Shown here: piece by piece, positions 1 through 5,612 of the stretch
How positions within the stretch are numbered: position 1 is the stretch's first letter
Layout: each line of letters begins with the position of its first letter
Source of the DNA: an uncultured Lachnospiraceae bacterium
GTDB taxonomy: Bacteria > Bacillota > Clostridia > Lachnospirales > Lachnospiraceae
DNA length: 6,288 nt
Direction of reading: 5' to 3'
Assembly (NCBI GenBank): GCA_945485625.1
Contig: CALYSH010000093.1
Coordinates: 1-6,288 of the forward strand
The notes under the pieces: model-generated
Database searches by the model: none
Seen by the model: the letters and a program-made list of their open reading frames with translations, nothing else
Told to the model about the DNA's origin: nothing
Translations under genes and position numbers: made by a program

Positions 1-239
1 ATGATATTACAAATAAAGTACAAAGCATTGCGGTTGCACAGGAGGCTTCCCGCGGAAAGAAGCCGCCTCATTATGACGATGTGGATCTGGCACAGATGTC
101 CTTGTTTGATACCGTGACTGATGAGGATGTACTGAAGGAACTGATGGAGGTGGAAGTAACCACGCTGACTCCTCTGGATGCTTTGAATACATTATATCGT
201 CTGCAGAATAAACTGAAGAATCGTTGGAAGGATGAATAA
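1..239 (+). CDS. mutS: DNA mismatch repair protein MutS, C-terminal end (5' truncated)
   Basis: This is the last 78 codons of a reading frame that enters from the left edge (first full codon at 3, TAA at 237-239). MutS recognises base mismatches and small loops and recruits MutL. The N-terminal mismatch-binding domains and the ABC-type ATPase core lie outside the window. What is visible is the flexible tail and the C-terminal helical segment: the motif QMSLF (bases 93-107) fits the sliding-clamp (DnaN) binding motif of MutS proteins, and the last ~30 residues (LTPLDALNTLYRLQNKLK) match the conserved end of bacterial MutS. The stop codon directly abuts the mutL ATG, so the two genes are almost certainly co-transcribed and translationally coupled. 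The identification rests on the tail motif, the clamp motif and the mutL neighbour. Confidence 0.93.
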   Translation, partial: DITNKVQSIAVAQEASRGKKPPHYDDVDLAQMSLFDTVTDEDVLKELMEVEVTTLTPLDALNTLYRLQNKLKNRWKDE

Positions 240-2210
240 ATGAGACAGATTCATGTTCTGGATTCAGAGACAATTGATAAAATTGCCGCCGGTGAGGTGG
301 TAGAACGCCCTGCCAGTGTGGTGAAAGAGCTTGTGGAAAATGCCATTGATGCCGGTGCAACCGCAATCACCGTTGAGGCGAAGGAGGGAGGAATAACATT
401 TCTTCGTGTTACGGATAATGGCTCCGGTATGGCCGGAGAACAACTGCGCATTGCCTTTGTACGTCACGCTACCAGTAAAATCGATTCTGCGGCGGATTTG
501 AATCATATCGGGAGTCTGGGCTTTCGCGGGGAAGCGTTGTCCAGTATTGCTGCGGTATCCCGTGTTGAGGTGATTACGAAGACGGCAGATGGTCTGACCG
601 GTACCAGAATGGCTATGGAGGGCGGTGCAGAAACCGATTTTGAAGAAATCGGTGCGCCGGAAGGAACCACATTTCTGGTACGTAATCTGTTTTATAACAC
701 TCCTGTCCGACGCAAATTTCTGAAACAGCCTGCCACAGAGGGAGGTTACATTGCAGATTTGATGGAGCATCTTGCCATGTCACGCCCCGATATCTCTTTT
801 AAATTTGTGCTGGGAAATCAGGTGAAATTTCATACCTCCGGCAATGGGGATTTAAAGGAGGTAATTTACCGTATTTTTGGACGGGAAGTGGCCAATGCAC
901 TGATTCCTATTCAGTGTAAGAGGGAAGGAATTACAGTGGAGGGCTATCTTGGAAAGCCTGTTCTGGTCCGGGCGAACCGCAATTATGAGTTGTATTATAT
1001 CAATGGACGGTTTATCAAGAGCTCTGTGATTGCCAGGGCCATTGAAGAAGGCTATAAAGAATATCTGATGCAGCATAAGTTTCCCATGTGCGTGCTGCAT
1101 ATTTCCATGGATGCGGAGGCGGTGGATGTGAACGTCCATCCGACCAAGATGGATGTACGCTTCAGCAATAACCTGCTGGTATGCGAAACCATTCGTGATA
1201 TGGTACATGATGTGTTATCCGGGAAAGAGATGATTCCGGAGGCTTCGCTGGATACAGAGAGAGAAAGACGACAGCAGGAAGAAAAGGAAGCTGTTTCCCT
1301 TAAGAAAATGAAAACACCGGAGCCCTTTGAGGCAAAGCGTACGCAGGCATTTCTGGTGGAGGAGGAAAAGGCACCCTATCATGCGGAAAAGGAACAGAAA
1401 AGCTTCCAGACCTCGCCGGTATGGCAAAGGGTGCGAAATACTCCGGGAAAGGAAGAGGAACCGGCTCAGAGAAAGGAACCAGATGCTGATGGGGAGGTCT
1501 TCTTCGTAGAGGAGGTTAAGCCTGCGATGCAACAGCCGGAGCCGGAGATAAAACGTTTTGATATGGAGGATGATTTACAGTCTGCGGTCCAGCTGAATTT
1601 ATTTGAGGAAAAGCTTTTGACACAGGACAACCGTGACCGGTATCGTCTGATTGGTCAGGTGTTTGAAACATACTGGATGATTCAGTTTGAAGATAAGCTG
1701 ATGATTGTGGATCAGCATGCAGCCCATGAAAAGGTAAAATATGAACGCCTGATGAAACAATATCATGACAGGCAGGTGTTGTCCCAGACCTTGTTCCCGC
1801 CGGTCGTGGTCAGCTTATCCGGTCAGGAAGAGGCAGTTCTTCAGGAGTATATGGGCACCTTTCTTGAGCTCGGATTTGAAGTGGAGCATTTTGGCGGCTC
1901 CGAATATGCGCTACGAAGTGTGCCGGTTGATTTGTACGGTTCTGATGAGAGGGCATTGTTTTTATCGGTGTTGGATGAATTGTCTGAGGATGCGGTGAAG
2001 CGCAATCCAAGAGTGATTGAGGAAAAGATCGCGTCCATGTCCTGTAAGGCAGCTGTAAAAGGCAATCATCGGATGAGCCCCCAGGAGGCAGAGCGCCTGA
2101 TTGATGAATTGCTGACCTTGGATAATCCTTATAATTGTCCTCATGGAAGACCTACCATTGTTACGATTTCTCAATATGAGATGGAAAAGAAGTTTAAACG
2201 AATTGTTTAA
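240..2210 (+). CDS. mutL: DNA mismatch repair endonuclease MutL
   Basis: Complete 656-residue MutL, which couples mismatch recognition by MutS to strand nicking and removal. The N-terminal GHKL ATPase is intact: the KELVEN motif with catalytic E30 and Mg-binding N34, DNGSGM at 59-64, RHATSKI at 75-81, GFRGEAL at 94-100, and the transducer-domain motif DVNVHPTK ahead of the linker. A charged Lys/Glu-rich linker covers roughly residues 330-455. The C-terminal dimerisation domain carries the endonuclease signature DQHA-x2-E-x4-E at 491-502, with SCKAAVK (from 601) and CPHGRP (633-638) as the other metal-site elements. This set is typical of MutL from bacteria lacking MutH, where MutL itself makes the nick. 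QTLFPP at 516-521 sits where Bacillus MutL has its sliding-clamp contact. The ATG directly follows the mutS stop and has a Shine-Dalgarno GGAAGGA at 226-232 with a 7 nt spacer. Length is normal for the family. Confidence 0.98.
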   Translation: MRQIHVLDSETIDKIAAGEVVERPASVVKELVENAIDAGATAITVEAKEGGITFLRVTDNGSGMAGEQLRIAFVRHATSKIDSAADLNHIGSLGFRGEALSSIAAVSRVEVITKTADGLTGTRMAMEGGAETDFEEIGAPEGTTFLVRNLFYNTPVRRKFLKQPATEGGYIADLMEHLAMSRPDISFKFVLGNQVKFHTSGNGDLKEVIYRIFGREVANALIPIQCKREGITVEGYLGKPVLVRANRNYELYYINGRFIKSSVIARAIEEGYKEYLMQHKFPMCVLHISMDAEAVDVNVHPTKMDVRFSNNLLVCETIRDMVHDVLSGKEMIPEASLDTERERRQQEEKEAVSLKKMKTPEPFEAKRTQAFLVEEEKAPYHAEKEQKSFQTSPVWQRVRNTPGKEEEPAQRKEPDADGEVFFVEEVKPAMQQPEPEIKRFDMEDDLQSAVQLNLFEEKLLTQDNRDRYRLIGQVFETYWMIQFEDKLMIVDQHAAHEKVKYERLMKQYHDRQVLSQTLFPPVVVSLSGQEEAVLQEYMGTFLELGFEVEHFGGSEYALRSVPVDLYGSDERALFLSVLDELSEDAVKRNPRVIEEKIASMSCKAAVKGNHRMSPQEAERLIDELLTLDNPYNCPHGRPTIVTISQYEMEKKFKRIV

Positions 2211-2214
2211 GGAG
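2209..2214 (+). promoter_or_regulatory. Ribosome binding site of miaA (decides a GTG start)
   Basis: AAGGAG overlaps the last two bases of the mutL stop codon and lies 5 nt before a GTG at 2220. The nearby ATG at 2218 opens a frame that stops after six codons, so the GTG is the only start at this site that fits. The next in-frame ATG (residue 11) comes just before the P-loop strand and has no comparable site. Confidence 0.75.
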
Positions 2215-2219
2215 TAAAT

Positions 2220-3215
2220 GTGCAAACAGAACAGTTAAAGCAAAGACCCATGGTTATTCTGGCGGGGCCGACAGCGGTTGGGAAAACAAAGCTGTCCCTT
2301 GCCCTGGCAAAAGCCATTGAGGGCGAGATTATTTCTGCCGATTCCATGCAGGTATATAAATATATGAATATCGGTTCTGCAAAGATTACAAAAGAGCAGA
2401 TGCAGGGGATTCCCCATCATTCAATTGAGGGATTGGAACCTTGGGAGGATTTGAATGTTGTAACCTTTGAGAAAATGTGCAAGGATGCGCTGGAGGGCAT
2501 ATATGACAGAGGGCATATTCCGATTGTAACAGGCGGAACCGCATTCTATATCCAGGCACTGCTTCGCGACATTGATTTTACGGAGAATGAAGAGAATACA
2601 GAATATCGAAGATTCCTGGAAACGCTTTCGGAAGAAAAAGGGGCTGCTGTACTTCATGATATGCTGGCAGAGGTGGATCCGGTTTCTGCTGAGGCAATAC
2701 ACGAAAATAATAGGAAACGGGTAATTCGGGCGCTGGAGTTTTATCACCTTACCGGTCAACCGATTTCGGCGCATAATGAAGAAGAACGCAAAAAGGGAGC
2801 GGCATATGACGCATGTTATTTTGTCTTGAATGATGTTCGGGAACGCCTGTATCAGGGAATTGAAATGCGGGTGGATGAGATGGTCCAAAACGGCCTGGTA
2901 GATGAAGTAAAGGCATTAAAGGAGATGGGCTGTCACAGAGGTCAGGTGGCTATGCAGGGACTTGGATATAAAGAAATTTTATCCTATCTGGACGGGGAAT
3001 GCTCCCTGGAGGAAGCGGTTGCAACCGTCAAAAAGGAGACCCGCCACTTTGCCAAAAGACAGTTGACCTGGTTTCGCAGAGAAGAGGATGTTATCTGGCT
3101 GAACAAGGATGAATTCAACTATGATGAAGAAGCAATACTGGAAGTGATGCTTGGAGAATTGAAAAACAGGGGAATGATTGGAAAGGATATTGGTAAGAAT
3201 GGAAACAGCATTTGA
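2220..3215 (+). CDS. miaA: tRNA dimethylallyltransferase MiaA
   Basis: MiaA (331 residues) transfers the dimethylallyl group of DMAPP to N6 of adenosine 37, next to the anticodon, in tRNAs that read codons starting with U. This makes i6A, the substrate of MiaB for ms2i6A. Visible motifs: P-loop GPTAVGKT at 16-23, DSMQVY at 41-46 with the presumed catalytic Asp41, GIPHH shortly after, TGGTAFY from 104 with the conserved Thr107, NRKRVIRALE in the middle, MQGLGYKE at 245-252, and TRHFAKRQLTWFRR from 274. Family length is usually about 300-320, so this is slightly long because of a ~40-residue C-terminal tail. The GTG start is supported by a well-placed AAGGAG. The gene is 9 nt downstream of mutL, and its 3' end overlaps the next gene if that gene starts at 3199. 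No hfq follows it, unlike in Bacillus subtilis. Confidence 0.97.
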   Translation: MQTEQLKQRPMVILAGPTAVGKTKLSLALAKAIEGEIISADSMQVYKYMNIGSAKITKEQMQGIPHHSIEGLEPWEDLNVVTFEKMCKDALEGIYDRGHIPIVTGGTAFYIQALLRDIDFTENEENTEYRRFLETLSEEKGAAVLHDMLAEVDPVSAEAIHENNRKRVIRALEFYHLTGQPISAHNEEERKKGAAYDACYFVLNDVRERLYQGIEMRVDEMVQNGLVDEVKALKEMGCHRGQVAMQGLGYKEILSYLDGECSLEEAVATVKKETRHFAKRQLTWFRREEDVIWLNKDEFNYDEEAILEVMLGELKNRGMIGKDIGKNGNSI

Positions 3216-4497
3216 AATGTATCAGGCACTTGGAATCGAAAAGAAGGTGTATGATTTCGGACAATCGGTTTTGGAAGCTTTAGAAGAACGTTTTCGGGAT
3301 ATTGACCGGGTGGCAGAATACAATCAGTTAAAGGTTTTGGAGGCAATGCAGAAGAATCAGGTTTCAGAGGCCTGTCTGCTCGGCACCACCGGTTATGGCT
3401 ATAATGATATCGGAAGGGATACCTTGGAAGCAGTGTACGCAAGGGTATTTCATACGGAGGATGCCCTTGTGCGCCCCCAGATTACCTGTGGTACACATGC
3501 ACTGGCTCTTGCCCTGATGAGTAATCTTCGCCCCGGAGATGAATTGTTAAGTCCTGTGGGAAAGCCTTATGATACCCTGGAGGAGGTAATCGGTATTCGG
3601 GGAGGGGAGGGCGGTCACTCCACCGGTTCCTTAAAAGAGTATGGTATCACTTACCGCCAGGTAGATTTGCTTGCGGACGGCAGCTTTGACTATGAGGGAA
3701 TTCGAAACGCAATCAATGAAAAGACGCATCTCGTTACGATTCAACGTTCGAAAGGGTATCAGACCAGGCCTACTTTGTCTGTGAAGCGAATTGGAGAATT
3801 GATTTCATTTATCAAAGGCATCAAACCGGATGTGATCTGTATGGTGGATAACTGTTATGGTGAATTTGTGGAAACCAGGGAACCCTCTGATGTGGGAGCG
3901 GATATGGTAGTCGGTTCGCTGATCAAGAATCCCGGTGGAGGACTGGCACCTATCGGCGGTTATATTGCCGGAAAGAAGGAATATGTAGAAAACGCAGCCT
4001 ATCGACTTACCAGTCCGGGACTGGGAAAGGAAGTTGGGGCTTCTCTCGGCATATTGCCTCAGTTCTACCAGGGCTTTTTCCTGGCACCCACTGTTACAGC
4101 CTCTGCCTTGAAGGGCGCAATCTTTGCTGCAAACATTTATGAACGACTTGGCTTTGCTGTGATTCCGAACGGAACGGAGTCAAGACATGATATTATTCAG
4201 GCTGTTACCTTCGGAACAGAAGAAGGGGTTATTGCATTTTGTGAAGGGATTCAGGCTGCGGCTCCGGTTGACAGTCAGTATACTCCTGAACCCTGGGATA
4301 TGCCCGGGTACGATGCAAAGGTGATTATGGCGGCGGGTGCGTTTGTATCCGGTTCTTCTATTGAATTGTCGGCAGATGGTCCCATGAAACCTCCTTATGC
4401 AGTATATTTTCAGGGGGGATTAACCTGGCAGCATGCAAAATTCGGTATCCTTAAGACGTTACAGTGTCTTGTTTCAAAAGGGATTGTTACGTTATAA
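3199..4497 (+). CDS. PLP-dependent methionine gamma-lyase family protein (YnbB-like, 'aluminum resistance protein')
   Basis: This 432-residue protein is a fold-type I PLP enzyme of the Met_gamma_lyase family (PF06838), often annotated 'aluminum resistance protein' and represented by B. subtilis YnbB. Numbered from the ATG at 3199, the family signatures are TGYGYNDIGR at 64-73, the cofactor phosphate-binding region GTHALALAL from 98, DNCYGEF at 217-223 with the Asp expected to hold the PLP ring nitrogen, and SLIKNPGGG with Lys243 as the likely Schiff-base lysine. KEVGASLG follows the LTSPGLG segment. The true substrate is unknown; sequence alone supports a C-S lyase-like PLP enzyme, not a confirmed methionine gamma-lyase. 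The start is uncertain. ATG 3199 overlaps miaA by 17 nt and has GGAAAGGA at 3180-3187 with a long 11 nt spacer. ATG 3217 (M-Y-Q-A-L-G) avoids the overlap and also fits homologues. TTG 3178 is possible. The overlap suggests coupling to miaA. Confidence 0.9.
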   Translation: METAFEMYQALGIEKKVYDFGQSVLEALEERFRDIDRVAEYNQLKVLEAMQKNQVSEACLLGTTGYGYNDIGRDTLEAVYARVFHTEDALVRPQITCGTHALALALMSNLRPGDELLSPVGKPYDTLEEVIGIRGGEGGHSTGSLKEYGITYRQVDLLADGSFDYEGIRNAINEKTHLVTIQRSKGYQTRPTLSVKRIGELISFIKGIKPDVICMVDNCYGEFVETREPSDVGADMVVGSLIKNPGGGLAPIGGYIAGKKEYVENAAYRLTSPGLGKEVGASLGILPQFYQGFFLAPTVTASALKGAIFAANIYERLGFAVIPNGTESRHDIIQAVTFGTEEGVIAFCEGIQAAAPVDSQYTPEPWDMPGYDAKVIMAAGAFVSGSSIELSADGPMKPPYAVYFQGGLTWQHAKFGILKTLQCLVSKGIVTL

Positions 4498-4499
4498 AC

Positions 4500-4564
4500 T
4501 GTCCCTGGATGTAGAAAAATAGCAAAATTATTTCTTGAATTTCAGTGTACAGGGGCGCTTTTTT
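4500..4564 (+). terminator. Weak candidate intrinsic terminator after the YnbB-like gene
   Basis: TGTCCCTG at 4500-4507 can pair with CAGGGGCG at 4550-4557 (six Watson-Crick pairs and two G-U pairs). The right arm is followed almost at once by six T residues at 4559-4564. The loop is long (42 nt) with little pairing inside, which is poor for an intrinsic terminator, so partial termination or chance is equally possible. It lies at the expected place, between the mismatch-repair/tRNA block and the radC-mreB block. Confidence 0.3.
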
Positions 4565-4574
4565 GTGTTACTAT
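4546..4574 (+). promoter_or_regulatory. Weak candidate sigma-70-type promoter upstream of the DUF4321-radC-mreB block
   Basis: TGTACA (4546-4551) and TACTAT (4569-4574) are spaced by 17 nt. Each matches the -35 (TTGACA) and -10 (TATAAT) consensus at four of six positions. It lies about 50 nt before the TTG start of the DUF4321 gene, in the only long intergenic gap of the window. The match is weak in AT-rich DNA and overlaps the terminator candidate, so this is a suggestion only. Confidence 0.25.
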
Positions 4575-4610
4575 TAGAAAGGCTTATGGTAAAAAGGATA
4601 CAAAAGAAAG

Positions 4611-4616
4611 AAGAGG
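4611..4616 (+). promoter_or_regulatory. Ribosome binding site deciding a TTG start for the DUF4321 gene
   Basis: AAGAGG within a purine-rich run lies 7 nt before TTG 4624. No ATG or GTG follows in frame near the start: the frame reads straight into the first membrane helix, so the TTG is the only start that keeps the whole helix. Confidence 0.65.
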
Positions 4617-4623
4617 AAAACAG

Positions 4624-4863
4624 TTGAAAAGGGTAAATTGGATTTTAGTTATTGTGATTCTCATTGGTTTTGTAATCGGAAGGTTTATCGGTACTTTTTT
4701 TGCGAGCAGCTTCTTAAATTATGGACAGACCTTCGGCCTGAGCAATCCGGTGGAACTAAACCTGGGCTTTATTATCCTGACGTTTGGTTTTCAGATTCAG
4801 ATTACAATTTCAAGTGTATTGGGTGTGATTCTTGCTTTGGTGGTATATCGGTTCCTGAAATAA
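4624..4863 (+). CDS. Small two-helix membrane protein, DUF4321 family
   Basis: A 79-residue very hydrophobic protein of unknown function. Residues about 6-29 form a first membrane helix (WILVIVILIGFVIGRFIG) preceded by a basic N-terminus (MKRVN). A loop with NYG-x-x-FGLSNPVELNLG (32-48) follows, and residues about 49-78 form a second hydrophobic segment ending in YRFLK. The loop, including a FGL-x-x-P-x-x-L-x-L-G pattern, and the total length fit my recollection of the DUF4321 family (PF14209), which is found in Clostridia near radC and mreB. The topology is probably an inner-membrane hairpin, but its orientation is not certain. It ends 36 nt before radC and so probably shares its transcript. 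A role linked to the Mre cell-wall elongation machinery would be guilt by association only. Confidence 0.82.
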   Translation: MKRVNWILVIVILIGFVIGRFIGTFFASSFLNYGQTFGLSNPVELNLGFIILTFGFQIQITISSVLGVILALVVYRFLK

Positions 4864-4889
4864 GCCATGGTTCGCTTCGGAGAAGGTGG

Positions 4890-4895
4890 AAGGAG
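4890..4895 (+). promoter_or_regulatory. Ribosome binding site of radC (decides the ATG at 4900)
   Basis: AAGGAG, inside GGAAGGAG at 4888-4895, lies 4 nt before ATG 4900. The in-frame ATG at 4867 has no Shine-Dalgarno sequence upstream (only the end of the DUF4321 gene) and would add an unconserved 11-residue extension. Confidence 0.7.
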
Positions 4896-4899
4896 CGAA

Positions 4900-5586
4900 A
4901 TGGAAGAAAAGAATGTGGGATGTTTTGATTTACCTTATGAAAGATTTATGCGCTTTGGCGCGGAGAATCTTACTGAAAAGGAACTGTTGGCAATTATTCT
5001 TCGTACCGGTACAAGGGAGCATAGCGCAATTCAGGTGGCGGAAGAGGTTTTGGCTTTGGCCCGATATCCCAGGGAAGGGCTGCTTGGGTTGTACGATCTG
5101 ACCTTGGAGGATCTGATGTCTGTGAGAGGCATTGGAGAGGTGAAGGCAGTTCGCCTGAAATGTCTTACCGAATTTTCAAAGAGAATCAGTCAGGCAAAAG
5201 CGAAGGAGGTTCTCTGCTTTCAGAATTCTCAAAGTGTTGCAGAATACTATATGGAACAGCTTCGACACAGAGATACGGAGTGTGTCTATCTGCTGAACCT
5301 GGATAATAAAGGACGTATGCTTTCCGATAAGAGATTATCCGACGGAAGTGTACGAATGTCTTTAATATCTCCAAGGGAGATTTTTCTGGAGGCGCTTCGC
5401 AGTAAGGCAGTGAGTATTATTTTGATTCATAATCATCCAAGCGGGGATCCCACACCCAGCAAGTCGGATGTAAGTTTAACAAAAAATGTACATACCATTG
5501 GTGAAATGATGAATATCCCGCTTACGGATCATATTATCATTGGAGATAACAGGTATATAAGCTTCCGGGAGGAAGGCTATATTTGA
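4900..5586 (+). CDS. radC: RadC family JAB-domain protein (UPF0758)
   Basis: With the start at ATG 4900 the protein has 228 residues, the usual family length. The N-terminal third has the RadC signature: LPYERFMRFG, then LTEKELLAIILRTG, and a helix-hairpin-helix-like segment (DLMSVRGIGEVKAVRLK) that could contact DNA. The C-terminal half is a JAB1/MPN-like metalloprotease-fold domain with the complete JAMM motif H-x-H-x7-S-x2-D: H177, H179, S187 and D190 in HNHPSGDPTPSKSD. The protein was named for a supposed DNA-repair role in E. coli that was later questioned, and the biochemical activity of chromosomal RadC is not established. Placement directly before mreB matches the conserved (maf-)radC-mreB order of Bacillota. 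The stop codon is 26 nt before the favoured mreB start and overlaps an alternative TTG start. Confidence 0.96.
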   Translation: MEEKNVGCFDLPYERFMRFGAENLTEKELLAIILRTGTREHSAIQVAEEVLALARYPREGLLGLYDLTLEDLMSVRGIGEVKAVRLKCLTEFSKRISQAKAKEVLCFQNSQSVAEYYMEQLRHRDTECVYLLNLDNKGRMLSDKRLSDGSVRMSLISPREIFLEALRSKAVSIILIHNHPSGDPTPSKSDVSLTKNVHTIGEMMNIPLTDHIIIGDNRYISFREEGYI

Positions 5587-5604
5587 AAAACAATTGGAAA
5601 GGGG
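5568..5604 (+). promoter_or_regulatory. Two ribosome-binding-site candidates for mreB
   Basis: GGAAAGGGG (5596-5604) lies 8 nt before TTG 5613, the start that gives the N-terminus expected for this family. A second strong purine run, GGAGGAAGG (5568-5576), lies inside radC, 6 nt before an in-frame TTG at 5583 that overlaps the radC stop codon. The first is preferred from family N-termini; the second cannot be excluded. Confidence 0.55.
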
Positions 5605-5612
5605 CTAATACT

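Noticed and set aside
264..770. 168-codon open frame on the minus strand inside mutL
   Set aside because: It lies wholly opposite the conserved MutL ATPase domain, has a Cys/His/Arg-rich composition typical of an antisense shadow, and matches no family I recognise.
1215..1532. Open frames on both strands (also 1327-1509 +) over the MutL linker
   Set aside because: The purine-rich Lys/Glu linker of MutL lacks stops in other frames because of its composition; no start signals or families are seen.
2421..2888. 155-codon open frame on the minus strand inside miaA
   Set aside because: It is opposite conserved MiaA motifs and has no recognisable domain, so it is treated as a shadow.
4867..4902. 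Longer radC start at ATG 4867
   Set aside because: It has no Shine-Dalgarno sequence and adds unconserved residues; AAGGAG directly before ATG 4900 gives the normal RadC N-terminus.
4638..4928. 96-codon open frame overlapping the DUF4321 gene in another frame
   Set aside because: Its translation is Cys/Trp/Arg-rich with no pattern, while the DUF4321 frame gives clean membrane helices, a family match and a good ribosome binding site.
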